Below are positions 32,868-42,238 of a stretch of DNA of 64,000 nt, in pieces. Source of the stretch: Clostridia bacterium (GTDB taxonomy: Bacteria > Bacillota > Clostridia > Oscillospirales > Acutalibacteraceae); contig JAFYLD010000012.1 of NCBI GenBank assembly GCA_017537245.1, forward strand, positions 34,302-98,301, read 5' to 3'. The notes beneath the pieces were generated by a model. The model ran no database searches. It was not told the origin of the DNA and worked only from the letters and a program-made list of their open reading frames with translations. The position numbers and the translations under genes were made by a program. The number at the start of each line of letters is the position of its first letter. Position 1 is the stretch's first letter.

Positions 32868-33581
32868 TTATATATTGTAATTTCGTCTACCAAAAAGTGC
32901 CGTGCCTAGTCGCACCATAGTAGCGCCTTCTTCAATAGCAACCGCATAATCATCGGACATGCCCATAGACAAAATATTCATACTACTATTATCTATTTTT
33001 TTATCTCTAATGTCAATAAACAGTTTATTCATTTTTGCAAAATAAGGTCGATTTTCTTCAGCCGTTTCACATATAGGCGGTATTGCCATCAATCCCTTAA
33101 CGCTAACGCCGTCAAGTTTGGCTATTTTTTTTACCGCGCTAACCGCTTCGTCATAGCAAAAACCAGATTTACTTTCTTCATTACCGATATTAATCTCTAG
33201 CAAAACGTCCATTTTAATATTACGTTTTACCGCTTGACGAGAAATTTCTTCGGCCAAACGATATGAATCTACCGAGTGAATAAGCGACACCTTATCGATA
33301 ATATCTTTTACCTTGTTTGTTTGCAAGTGACCGATAAAGTGGCGATCTACCAGAGAATAATCTTCGTACTTTGACAAAAATTCTTGCACCCTGTTTTCGC
33401 CAATAACCTTTATACCCGACTCTATCGCGTGATTTATAACGGAGATATCAACCGTTTTGGTAGCTGCTAGAAGAGTGATATCTTCATATTTTCTTCCCGA
33501 CTTTTCGGCGGCAAGTGCAATATTTTTTGTTATTTGGCTATAATTTTCATCAAACGCGCTAATCAATGATTTTTCCATCAT
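32868..33581 (-). CDS. yggS: YggS/PLPBP family pyridoxal phosphate homeostasis protein
   Basis: 237 residues; single-domain alanine-racemase-like barrel that binds PLP but has no known catalytic activity. The PLP lysine is in LLAATKTVDISVINHAI; GENRVQEFLSK, HFIGHLQTNK and LSMGMSDDYAVAIEEGATMVRLGTALFG are family hallmarks. It overlaps the end of the HlyD-like gene by 23 bp; a second ATG three bases later (33578) may be the real start. Counterpart of Bacillus ylmE in the division cluster. Confidence 0.93.
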   Translation of the reverse strand: MMEKSLISAFDENYSQITKNIALAAEKSGRKYEDITLLAATKTVDISVINHAIESGIKVIGENRVQEFLSKYEDYSLVDRHFIGHLQTNKVKDIIDKVSLIHSVDSYRLAEEISRQAVKRNIKMDVLLEINIGNEESKSGFCYDEAVSAVKKIAKLDGVSVKGLMAIPPICETAEENRPYFAKMNKLFIDIRDKKIDNSSMNILSMGMSDDYAVAIEEGATMVRLGTALFGRRNYNI

Positions 33582-34767
33582 ATAGATTCTTTCCTTTTAC
33601 TACTACGTCATCATATAAACGAAGCACCGAATCGTTACTTACTTGTTGCTCACAAATGAAATATTCGTCGGTTTTATAAATAACGTTTACTTCAACAAAT
33701 TTGATAGTCATACCCGAGCGAACAAACACACCCGCTTTTTCATCCTTAAAGCGCATAGCCTTGGCAGGAAGTTTAAGTCCAGAGTAAGTGCTATTTATAA
33801 TAGTCATACTACCCTGCCTCATAGACGCAAGTTCGCTATTCATTTCGTCGCAAGAAAAAATTATTATCGCCTTGTTTTTTTCTTTAGACGTATTGATTTT
33901 TTCGACCTTAACGTCGATATATGGCGTACTTCTAATCGTTGTCTGCAAAGTGAGTTTATCGCCCATCTTGTATTTTAACGAATCGCCAATTTCAACACTT
34001 GCGGCAATATACCACGTATAACCAGAAACTATTTTACCGATGGCGTTTTTAGGTGTTTCTGCCTTTTTAAGTGTTTCAAGACGTTCGGGTGTAAGCGATT
34101 CTATATCGTCGCAAGAAAGTACCGTTTCATAACCGTCAACCGTCGATACAAAATATCCTGACTCATCAGTTCTAATACTGCCTATAGGCTGTGGTAACGA
34201 GGCCTTAAGTTGATCTAGCTCGCCTTTTAGCTCATCTAATCTAGCGCTGAAATCGGTTGCTTCGCCGGTTATCATTTGACGACGACTAATATTGGTAAGA
34301 AGTTCTGATGAATTGACTTCTACCGATGAATAGTTTCCTGTGGCGATACCCCTAATTAAATTATCGAGCGAATCGTTCACTTTGTTGTTAACGAGCTTTA
34401 TATCTGTCGCTTCAACGTCGTTATAATTTTGCATTTCCTCAATATCGCTAATTCGAGCCTCTAACTGCTCTATACGATTCACAATAACGGAAGCGCTCGC
34501 GTCAGAGTACACATTAGCGATAACGCCGTTTTTAGATACGCGCTCACCATCTGCAATGGTAAAATGCAACGCGCCATCGGTGTTAGATTCAATGATTTTT
34601 TCCTCACGAATTATAGTAATGTTAATAGGAAAACCTTCAACCGCGGTATAATACTCTGCGCTTACGGTGGTGATCGGTTTATAAGTAGAAGAATATATTT
34701 GATGCACAATAAACACTATAGCAATAATACAGAGTATTATTTTTAACACTTTATTGTCACGCATCAT
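33559..34767 (-). CDS. HlyD-like membrane-anchored protein of the division cluster
   Basis: 402 residues. One N-terminal membrane helix (about 7-25) is followed by a lipoyl/barrel-sandwich half (VEGFPINITIIREEKIIESNTDGALHFTIADGERVSKNGVIANVY), a coiled coil (about 110-200) and a beta-rich C-terminal region. That is the layout of membrane-fusion adaptors, but no ABC exporter or other pump is nearby. Similar proteins sit upstream of yggS and sepF in many Clostridia, and their role is not established. Two consecutive ATG codons (34767 and 34764) follow AAGAAGGG. Confidence 0.75.
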   Translation of the reverse strand: MMRDNKVLKIILCIIAIVFIVHQIYSSTYKPITTVSAEYYTAVEGFPINITIIREEKIIESNTDGALHFTIADGERVSKNGVIANVYSDASASVIVNRIEQLEARISDIEEMQNYNDVEATDIKLVNNKVNDSLDNLIRGIATGNYSSVEVNSSELLTNISRRQMITGEATDFSARLDELKGELDQLKASLPQPIGSIRTDESGYFVSTVDGYETVLSCDDIESLTPERLETLKKAETPKNAIGKIVSGYTWYIAASVEIGDSLKYKMGDKLTLQTTIRSTPYIDVKVEKINTSKEKNKAIIIFSCDEMNSELASMRQGSMTIINSTYSGLKLPAKAMRFKDEKAGVFVRSGMTIKFVEVNVIYKTDEYFICEQQVSNDSVLRLYDDVVVKGKNLYDGKIID

Positions 34768-34768
34768 T

Positions 34769-35692
34769 TTACCCTTCTTTCATAAATTTTTTTGCCTCAA
34801 ACGTGGCATCTTCGATTTCGTCTTTAAATATCCAGTTAATTCTAGTATCTTTGTTAAACCAAGTCAATTGGCGCTTGGCATAACGGCGTGTAGAACGCTT
34901 TAAGTTTTCTACCGCTTCTTCTAGCGAAATTTCGCCTTTAAAATAATCAAAAAACTCTTTGTGACCTATTGCTTGAATAGCGCCGCCACCCAAGTTTTTA
35001 TCAAATGCTTCTCGCGCCTCTTGTAGCAAACCATTTTCGAGCATTATATCTACTCTAAGGTTAATTCTTTCATAAAGTTTTTCACGGTCGCGATAGGTAA
35101 TGCCAATTATGGTAGCATCGTAAGGCGATTCGTTTTTTATTGATTGTTCGTCGTTAAACGATTTTGTGTTGCCGGTGCTCTCAAAAATTTCAAAAGCACG
35201 AATTATACGGCGTTTATCGTTAGCGTGTAATTTTTCGGCAGCGTCGGGATCGATTTGGCGCAAACGACCGAGCATTTCCTCGCCGCCGACACGATCAAAT
35301 TCTTCGGTAATTTTATCTCGAAGATTATAATCGGTCTCCTGCTCTACAAACTCTACGTTATTTACAAGCGAGTTTATATAAAGCCCTGTGCCACCTACTA
35401 TAATAGGTAACTTGCCACGCGATGCAATCTCGGTTATCTTTTCTCGCGCCGCTTTTACGTAATCGGCTACGGTATAACTACTGCCATAAGGCAAAAACTC
35501 TACCAAATGATGAGGTACACCATCGGTTTCACTTTCGTCGGGAGCGGCCGACGCAATGTGCATATCGCGGTAAATTTGCATCGAATCGGCAGATATTACC
35601 TCGCCGTTAAATTGCTTTGCAAGCGCTATGCCTAACCCCGTTTTGCCCGATGCGGTAGGCCCTACAACGCAAATTATTTTTTGTTTTTTCAT
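34769..35692 (-). CDS. miaA: tRNA dimethylallyltransferase
   Basis: 307 residues. Adds dimethylallyl to A37 of tRNAs that read UNN codons. The P-loop VVGPTASGKTGL, the DSMQIYRDM motif, GGTGLYIN and the C-terminal QLTWFNKD match the family. It overlaps mutL by 4 bp and precedes the HlyD-like gene by 1 bp. MiaB, encoded at 40698-42101 upstream in the same run, methylthiolates the product of this enzyme, so both steps of ms2i6A synthesis are present. Confidence 0.96.
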   Translation of the reverse strand: MKKQKIICVVGPTASGKTGLGIALAKQFNGEVISADSMQIYRDMHIASAAPDESETDGVPHHLVEFLPYGSSYTVADYVKAAREKITEIASRGKLPIIVGGTGLYINSLVNNVEFVEQETDYNLRDKITEEFDRVGGEEMLGRLRQIDPDAAEKLHANDKRRIIRAFEIFESTGNTKSFNDEQSIKNESPYDATIIGITYRDREKLYERINLRVDIMLENGLLQEAREAFDKNLGGGAIQAIGHKEFFDYFKGEISLEEAVENLKRSTRRYAKRQLTWFNKDTRINWIFKDEIEDATFEAKKFMKEG

Positions 35693-37578
35693 TGTATTCT
35701 TCCAAAATATTTTTCAAGATTGTATTTCTTAATCTCAAAAGCAACAGGTCTGCCATGAGGACAATACATAATGTCATTGTCACCTAACACCTTTATTGCA
35801 AGATTTAGTTTTTCGATATTCGAAGTGATATACCCCGCCTTTATTGCCGCTTTACAAGCAACGGTATGAAGTATATCATCAATTCTATCAAGGCTAACGC
35901 TACCCTTTTGGGCTAGACTGCTTGCCGCTTCAAGAATTGTGCTTTCGGCATCGTCTTTAGCAAGCATTGCGGGAATTGCACGCACCATAATAGATTCGTT
36001 ACCAAAATCCTCTACCTCAAAACCATAACTACTAAGCAAATCAACGTTGTTTACCATAGCGGTATATTCATCGCCAATAAGTTTTACGGTAATCGGAATA
36101 AGCAACGCTTGACTTTCGATAACGTTATTTTCTTTTAACTTGTTAAACAAAATTCTCTCATGAGCAGCATGCTTATCTATCATAAACACACTATCACCCT
36201 TTTGCGCCACGATATAGGTATTAAAGGCTTCGCCAATAAGTTTGATTTCTTCTTTTGGCGAATATTCTTTTTCTACAACCTGCTCTTTGGGTTGTGGCGG
36301 CTCTACTTTTGGAATTTCTTTTATAGGTTCCGGCTTTTCTATATCAACCGATACTTTTTTCTCTGGCACGTTCGGTTTGAATTCATCACGCAAAAAGAAC
36401 GGAGTATTATCGGCTTTTAGCCTTACTGGTTCTGCCTTTGGTTTTACTATCTCTTCTTTTATAATCGCCTTTGGTTCTTCTCTTTGTTCTTGAACCGGTA
36501 GATTAACGGCAGTTTGACGATACTCATGGGTAGTCATGTGTAAAAACGTATTGTTTTTAGGTGGCGCTACCGAAATCTCGGGACGAGTATCACCCGAAAG
36601 AATAGCATTTTTTACCGCATTATAAACGGCGGTAAATACACGCTTTTCGTCAGAGAAACGAACTTGAGTCTTTGCAGGATGCACGTTTACGTCAACCGTT
36701 TCATACGGTATTTCCACACCAAGCACAAACACAGGGAATTTTCCCACCATAGCGCTATTTTTATAGGCTTGTTCGGTTGCGGCGGTAATCGTACCCGATT
36801 GCACGTATCGTCCGTTTAAGAAAGTAAACTGATATGCGCGTGAAGCGCGGCAAGATACAGGTTTGCAAACAAGACCGCTTACCTTAACGCCGTCAAGGGT
36901 TAAATCAACGGAAATAAGAGTATTTGCAATTTCGCGACCCAAAACGCTATAAACAGCTGAGGCTAGTTTGCCGTCGCCCGATGTAGACAATGTTTGTTTG
37001 CCGTCGCGAATAAGTTTAAAGGCAATTTCAGGGTGGGACAACGCTTGGCGCTCTATAATTGCCGAAACAGTTGTACCCTCTGAAACGTCTTTTTTAAGAA
37101 ATTTCATACGAGCGGGAGTGTTATAGAAAAGGTCGCGTACTATAAGTGTTGTGCCATCCGGGCAACCAACCTCTTCGTATAATATTTCTTCTCCGCCCTC
37201 GATTTTATAGTGTGTGCCAAAATCTTCTTCGGCAGTTTTTGTAAATAGCTCTACGCGTGACACCGCACTTGTAGCGGCCAACGCTTCGCCACGGAAACCA
37301 AGAGTCGCAATACTGTCAAGGTCAACCGCTTGTTTTATTTTACTGGTAGCGTGACGCAAAAATGCCTTTGGTACGTCGTCGGAATTTATACCGCAACCAT
37401 TATCGGTAATGCGAATATAGGTTATACCGCCGTGTTGAATTTCAACGGTAATGTGCGTAGCGCCGGCGTCTATGGAGTTTTCGACCGCTTCCTTTACAAT
37501 GGACGCAGGTCTTTCAACAACCTCACCTGCCGCAATAAGCTCGGCAATGGATTTTGGCAGTACGTTAATTTTTGGCAT
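35689..37578 (-). CDS. mutL: DNA mismatch repair protein MutL
   Basis: 629 residues. The N-terminal GHKL ATPase carries ENSIDAGAT, DNGCGI and the signature GFRGEALAA. The linker (about 340-440) is Pro/Glu/Lys-rich, and the C-terminal dimerisation domain contains DKHAAHERI, the DQHAxxERxxYE-like endonuclease motif in degenerate form, then CKAAIKAG and CPHGRP. Such motifs are typical of Firmicutes MutL, which nicks the new strand. It follows mutS by 23 bp. Confidence 0.95.
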   Translation of the reverse strand: MPKINVLPKSIAELIAAGEVVERPASIVKEAVENSIDAGATHITVEIQHGGITYIRITDNGCGINSDDVPKAFLRHATSKIKQAVDLDSIATLGFRGEALAATSAVSRVELFTKTAEEDFGTHYKIEGGEEILYEEVGCPDGTTLIVRDLFYNTPARMKFLKKDVSEGTTVSAIIERQALSHPEIAFKLIRDGKQTLSTSGDGKLASAVYSVLGREIANTLISVDLTLDGVKVSGLVCKPVSCRASRAYQFTFLNGRYVQSGTITAATEQAYKNSAMVGKFPVFVLGVEIPYETVDVNVHPAKTQVRFSDEKRVFTAVYNAVKNAILSGDTRPEISVAPPKNNTFLHMTTHEYRQTAVNLPVQEQREEPKAIIKEEIVKPKAEPVRLKADNTPFFLRDEFKPNVPEKKVSVDIEKPEPIKEIPKVEPPQPKEQVVEKEYSPKEEIKLIGEAFNTYIVAQKGDSVFMIDKHAAHERILFNKLKENNVIESQALLIPITVKLIGDEYTAMVNNVDLLSSYGFEVEDFGNESIMVRAIPAMLAKDDAESTILEAASSLAQKGSVSLDRIDDILHTVACKAAIKAGYITSNIEKLNLAIKVLGDNDIMYCPHGRPVAFEIKKYNLEKYFGRIQ

Positions 37579-37601
37579 TTTTGTTCACCTCTTTTTTAAA
37601 A

Positions 37602-40193
37602 TTATATAGATTTTGCTTTGTTTGCTATGTCGAAAAGCACGCCCATAGCCTCTATTGGAGTTAAAGTGTTAACGTCAATTGCTTGCAACTCGCGCAAAAT
37701 ATCGGTCGCACCCTGCATTTCAAGTGACATTTGATCGGTATTTGTTTCGACCGTCTTGTACGTAACAATACCGCTTTCGAGCGTTTGTTTTAGTATTTGT
37801 TTTGCTCTGCGGATTACCGAGTCGGGTATACCGCCAAGTTTTGCAACTTCGATACCATAACTATCATCGGCGCCACCGGGCACTATACGACGAAGGAAAA
37901 TAATATCATCGCCACGTTTCTTAACGGCTATATTATAGTTCTTTATGCCGTCAAGCTCGTTTTCCATTTCGGTAAGTTCGTGATAGTGAGTTGCAAAGAG
38001 TGATTTTGCGCCAAGGCGCTTTTTGTCGGCAACGTACTCGAGTACCGCGCGAGCGATAGACATACCGTCAAAGGTAGAAGTGCCTCGACCAATTTCGTCG
38101 ATTATAAGCAAACTGTTGCGAGTAGCATTTTTAAGAATGTGCGCCATCTCGCTCATCTCTACCATAAAGGTAGATTGACCGGAGCTCAGGTCATCTGACG
38201 CGCCTACACGAGTGAATATTGCATCTACCACGCCGATTTCGGCCATTTGCGCCGGTACGAAAGAACCTATTTGCGCCATGAGTGTGATTATAGCCACCTG
38301 ACGCATATATGTAGATTTACCAGCCATATTAGGTCCTGTAATAATAGCGCAACGGTCGGTTGTACTATCAAGATAAGTATCGTTAGAAACGAACGGAGTT
38401 TTTATAAGTTTTTCGACAACGGGATGTCTGCCGTTTTTAATACTTATAACACCGCTATTGTTAATTAATGGGCGGCAATAGTTGTTTTCTATCGCAACCT
38501 GCGCCATAGAGCACATCGCGTCTAGTCGTGCAATAGCTGCCGCCGTTGTGCGAACACGAGCCGCCGCATCGGCAACGGTCAAGCGAATGCCGTTAAATAT
38601 CTCATATTCAAGTTGAAAAGCGCGATCCTTTGCAGTAAGAAGACGGTTTTCAAGTTGTTTGAGTTCGTCGGTTATAAAGCGTTCTGCATTAGTAAGGGTT
38701 TGCTTACGAACGTAGCTTGCAGGTACTTTGTCAAGGAATGAGTTTGTAACCTCGATATAGTAACCAAATACTTTGTTATAACGAACACGCAAATTTTTAA
38801 TACCTGTTGCCTCTCGCTCACGAGCCTCTATCTCTGCAAGATAAGACGTACCGCCGTCCATATCCTCACGCAAGATATCAACCTGCTCGTTATAACCTTT
38901 TTTAATAATTTTACCTTCACGAACGGTAGCAGGAGCGTCCTCGCTAATGGCCGCGTCGATAAGCTCCACTATCTCGTCAAGAGTATCAATATCGTTGTAA
39001 ATAGATTTTAGCATCTTGCAATTAGATGACGCTAAAAGTTGTTTTATATAAGGGAATCGGTGCGCTGTAGCCGCAAGCGCCAAAAGCTCTTTTGCGGTTG
39101 CAGTACCGTAAACAATCTTTGTCATCATACGCTCAATATCGCGTATGCCGCTCATATATTCCTGCGCTTCGCATCGCATAACGGTATCGTTGCTAAGTTC
39201 CTCTACCGCATTTTGACGCAAGGTTATTTCAGGAATGCTAAGTAATGGTTGCAAAACGTAAGAGCGCATAAGTCGTTTGCCCATAGCGGTCTTGGTTTTA
39301 TCAAGAACACCAAGTAGCGAACCGCGTTTTGACTTGGTACGCATCGTTTCGCAAAGTTCTAGGTTGCGAACAGCGGTAACGTCAAGCTGCATAAACTGCG
39401 CCGAAGTATAAACGTTTATATTTTTTATTGCGATGGTTCCGGTCTTACCGTTTTCTTGCAAGTAATCGATTACCGCACCCAAAACGCTGGCCGATACGCT
39501 ACCACCCTCAATACCAACGTTTTCGGGACTTATTACGCCAAAGTTTTGGCAAAGTAACGCCTCGGTTGTGTTTGTGTCAAAACGAGCGTCGTCGCGAACC
39601 GATATTGTCGCAGTAATTTTTTCTTCTAAAAATGCAGAAATCTTATCTTTTAATTTTGCATCAATTAAAATTTCACTAGGACTAAAGCGCATAATCTCGT
39701 TTTGAACGCTTACGTATACGTCGTCGCCCGAAAGCTCGGTTACGTGCGCTTCACCGGTAGAAGCATCGGCAAAACAAAGACCAATTTTACCACCGTTTTC
39801 AAAAGCCGCCGCTAGATAGTTGTTGCGGCCTTCGTCGAGCATTTCGCCCTCGATTACGGTGCCCGGTGTGATAATGCGAACTATATCACGCTTTACTATA
39901 CCCTTAGCAGTAGCAGGATCTTCAACCTGCTCGCAAATAGCAACCTTATATCCTTTTTCAACCAAACGGGCGATATAACCCTCGCTGCTATGGTATGGTA
40001 CGCCACACATTGGGGCGCGCTCTTCTAGACCGCAGTCTCTACCGGTTAAAGTGAGTTCGAGTTCTTCCGAGCCTTTTATAGCATCGTCAAAGAACATTTC
40101 ATAGAAATCACCCAAACGATAAAAGATAATGCAGTCTTGGTTTTGTGATTTTATATCCATATACTGTCGCATCATTGGTGACAGTTCAGCCAT
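37602..40193 (-). CDS. mutS: DNA mismatch repair protein MutS
   Basis: 863 residues. Recognises mispairs and loops. The mismatch-binding domain starts with MMRQYMDIKSQNQDCIIFYRLGDFYEMF, containing the conserved Phe-Tyr-Glu. The C-terminal ATPase has GPNMAGKSTYMRQ (Walker A), DEIGRGTSTFDGMSIA (Walker B) and ATHYHEL. It is a full MutS1, not MutS2. Its start lies 71 bp after ylbF. Confidence 0.96.
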   Translation of the reverse strand: MAELSPMMRQYMDIKSQNQDCIIFYRLGDFYEMFFDDAIKGSEELELTLTGRDCGLEERAPMCGVPYHSSEGYIARLVEKGYKVAICEQVEDPATAKGIVKRDIVRIITPGTVIEGEMLDEGRNNYLAAAFENGGKIGLCFADASTGEAHVTELSGDDVYVSVQNEIMRFSPSEILIDAKLKDKISAFLEEKITATISVRDDARFDTNTTEALLCQNFGVISPENVGIEGGSVSASVLGAVIDYLQENGKTGTIAIKNINVYTSAQFMQLDVTAVRNLELCETMRTKSKRGSLLGVLDKTKTAMGKRLMRSYVLQPLLSIPEITLRQNAVEELSNDTVMRCEAQEYMSGIRDIERMMTKIVYGTATAKELLALAATAHRFPYIKQLLASSNCKMLKSIYNDIDTLDEIVELIDAAISEDAPATVREGKIIKKGYNEQVDILREDMDGGTSYLAEIEAREREATGIKNLRVRYNKVFGYYIEVTNSFLDKVPASYVRKQTLTNAERFITDELKQLENRLLTAKDRAFQLEYEIFNGIRLTVADAAARVRTTAAAIARLDAMCSMAQVAIENNYCRPLINNSGVISIKNGRHPVVEKLIKTPFVSNDTYLDSTTDRCAIITGPNMAGKSTYMRQVAIITLMAQIGSFVPAQMAEIGVVDAIFTRVGASDDLSSGQSTFMVEMSEMAHILKNATRNSLLIIDEIGRGTSTFDGMSIARAVLEYVADKKRLGAKSLFATHYHELTEMENELDGIKNYNIAVKKRGDDIIFLRRIVPGGADDSYGIEVAKLGGIPDSVIRRAKQILKQTLESGIVTYKTVETNTDQMSLEMQGATDILRELQAIDVNTLTPIEAMGVLFDIANKAKSI

Positions 40194-40264
40194 AGTTAAA
40201 ATCCCCTTTGGTTAAAAGTTAGTTTTAAAATAGATTTTGCGAGATGTTGTCCCTCAGAGTTTTC

Positions 40265-40669
40265 TTAGTGGCAACCGCCGCAAGTTGCGCAAGAACCTGT
40301 GCAAGCAGTTTGTGGCTCGGCGCTCATTGGATCTTCGCCTTCTACGCACTGCATGATGATGCTGTTAATATCGTTAAGCATAGCGTCAAGGTCAGCCTTT
40401 GCGGTGTTGTAATCGAGCATTGTTTTGCTTGACATAACTGCTGTGTAAATTTCACGAAGTTTTTCGTTAAGTTCTTTAATCTTTGCTTCGTCTTGTGTTT
40501 CTGCGTTCATTTCGCGGTCAAGATTCATACGAATTGTGTTGAACTCGCCAATTTGGTTTTGCAAAGTTTCATCGTTGTCGTTTGCAAGTTTAGCCTTTAT
40601 AAAGCGAATAAAACGCTCGTCCTTTTGAATTTCTACTCCTAGATTTCTTGTTGCTTCAATAATTCCCAT
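40265..40669 (-). CDS. YlbF-family protein with Cys-rich C-terminus
   Basis: 134 residues, mostly helical, of the YlbF/YmcA (com_ylbF) family: AMSSKTML-type region AVMSSKTMLDYNTAKADLDAMLNDINSIIM. In Bacillus YlbF, YmcA and YaaT form the Y-complex, an Fe-S-bearing factor that steers RNase Y. The C-terminal tail TGSCATCGGCH holds four Cys with the preceding CTGSC (CxxxCxxCxxC), which could carry a metal or Fe-S cluster as the Bacillus complex does (inference). It lies between miaB and mutS. Confidence 0.88.
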   Translation of the reverse strand: MGIIEATRNLGVEIQKDERFIRFIKAKLANDNDETLQNQIGEFNTIRMNLDREMNAETQDEAKIKELNEKLREIYTAVMSSKTMLDYNTAKADLDAMLNDINSIIMQCVEGEDPMSAEPQTACTGSCATCGGCH

Positions 40670-40697
40670 TTTAATTGTTTCCTTTCAAAATTAAATT

Positions 40698-42101
40698 TTA
40701 ATTTATTATAGTGCCGTAAAGTGTGTTGTTTTCATATTTTTCTACACGTACAGTCACAAAATTACCCATTACTTCAGGTGTGCCGTTAAAGGTTACACTC
40801 GAATAGAATTCGCTCTTGCCGGAATATACCCCGTCACCTAAATCCTCTTCACAAAGAACTCTCATTTCTTTGCCTATAAGCGAGCGATTTAGTTGCTCGG
40901 ATATTTCGTCCTGCGCAATAAGCAATTCGTTAAACCATTTGCCCTTTTCCTCACGTGATGCAGGGTCCGGCATAACAGCCGCCGGAGTGCCCTCGCGTGG
41001 CGAATAAATAAACGTAAAGAGTGACGTAAACTTAACTTCTTTTACAAGAGTAAGCGTTTCACAAAAGTCCTCGTAAGTTTCTCCCGGGAAACCTACGATA
41101 ATATCGCTTGTGAACTCAACGTCAGGCATACGATCGCGCGCCGCTTTAATAAGTTTTAAATAACCCTCGCGGTCATAACGACGATTCATTTGTTTTAATA
41201 TTTTACTGCTACCACTTTGGAAAGGTAGGTGAATATGTCTTTCAACCTTTTCGCAATCGCGAATAGCGTCTAAAAGTTCTTCGGTACAGTCTTTTGGATG
41301 AGAGGTCATAAAACGAATCCTAAAATCACCCTCGATATCGTTTATCATACGAAGAAGTTTCGCAAAGTTTACACCGTGGCTCTCGCCCTTGCCGTAAGAA
41401 TTAACGTTTTGACCGAGCAACATTATTTCTTTAAATCCGCTCTTTATCATATTGGTTGCTTCTTTGATTATTTCTTGCGGATCGCGTGAACGCTCGCGAC
41501 CGCGAACGTAAGGCACGATGCAGTAGGTACAGAAGTTGTTGCAACCATACATAATCGGCAACCAACCTTTTAGTTTGCCGTCACGACTGATTGGAATATT
41601 CTCTACTATTTCTTTGTTATCAAGTTCTAATTCGTAAACGCGCTTACTTGTCATTCGGCGGTAAATAAACTCTGGCAAACGATGGTATTGCTGGGTACCA
41701 AAAACTATATCAACGTACGGATAGCTTTTATAAAACTTGTCGGCAACCGATTGTTGTTGCGCCATACAACCGCAAACCGCAACCATCAAATTTGGATTTG
41801 CTTGTTTTAGTTTTTTGGTGGCGCCTACGTTACCATAAACTCGGTCTTCGGCATGTCCGCGTACCGCGCAGGTGTTAAAGAGTATAAAATCAGCCTCGGT
41901 TATTTCCTCTGTAAGTGTATAACCGCACAAAATTAGCATACCCTTTATTCTTTCTGAATCACTAACGTTTTGTTGGCAACCAAAGGTTACGATATGCGCC
42001 TTTGGATTTGCTACTTCACGTTCTTTAAGCAATGCCTGCACGCGACTAGCGAACGCGCGTTGCTCGGGCAAATAACCCGTTAAATTATCATTAAAATTCA
42101 C
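40698..42101 (-). CDS. miaB: tRNA-2-methylthio-N6-dimethylallyladenosine synthase
   Basis: 467 residues from a GTG at 42101 (GAGG before it). An N-terminal UPF0004 domain with three cluster Cys (TFGCQQNVSDSE, NTCAVRGHAE, VCGCMAQQ), the radical SAM core with C-x3-C-x2-C in YGCNNFCTYCIVPYVRGRE, and a C-terminal TRAM domain. Methylthiolates i6A37 made by MiaA. It is the first gene of the run ending with transketolase and has a promoter at 42133-42161. Confidence 0.96.
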   Translation of the reverse strand: MNFNDNLTGYLPEQRAFASRVQALLKEREVANPKAHIVTFGCQQNVSDSERIKGMLILCGYTLTEEITEADFILFNTCAVRGHAEDRVYGNVGATKKLKQANPNLMVAVCGCMAQQQSVADKFYKSYPYVDIVFGTQQYHRLPEFIYRRMTSKRVYELELDNKEIVENIPISRDGKLKGWLPIMYGCNNFCTYCIVPYVRGRERSRDPQEIIKEATNMIKSGFKEIMLLGQNVNSYGKGESHGVNFAKLLRMINDIEGDFRIRFMTSHPKDCTEELLDAIRDCEKVERHIHLPFQSGSSKILKQMNRRYDREGYLKLIKAARDRMPDVEFTSDIIVGFPGETYEDFCETLTLVKEVKFTSLFTFIYSPREGTPAAVMPDPASREEKGKWFNELLIAQDEISEQLNRSLIGKEMRVLCEEDLGDGVYSGKSEFYSSVTFNGTPEVMGNFVTVRVEKYENNTLYGTIIN

Positions 42102-42132
42102 GTGTAAAACCTCTATATCAATAATCTATATT

Positions 42133-42161
42133 ATTATACTATATAAGCTTAATTAAAGCAA
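42133..42161 (-). promoter_or_regulatory. Sigma-A promoter for the miaB-to-transketolase run
   Basis: Minus-strand TTGCTT (42156-42161), 17-bp spacer, TATAAT (42133-42138), about 25 bases before the probable transcript start to start-codon region. The small gaps and overlaps that follow suggest it can feed up to fifteen genes. Confidence 0.65.
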
Positions 42162-42207
42162 GAAGTATCTGCAATAAATTTGTTAATTTTTTTGCGCAAA
42201 AATTCAA

Positions 42208-42236
42208 AAAACCTCGCCTTTTAAAGACGAGGTTTT
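42208..42236 (-). terminator. Intrinsic terminator after the lipoprotein hydrolase gene
   Basis: AAAACCTCG and CGAGGTTTT arms, extended by three further pairs after one mismatch. The minus strand continues as TTTTTGAATTTTTG. It lies 2 bp past the stop codon. Confidence 0.8.
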
Positions 42237-42238
42237 GC

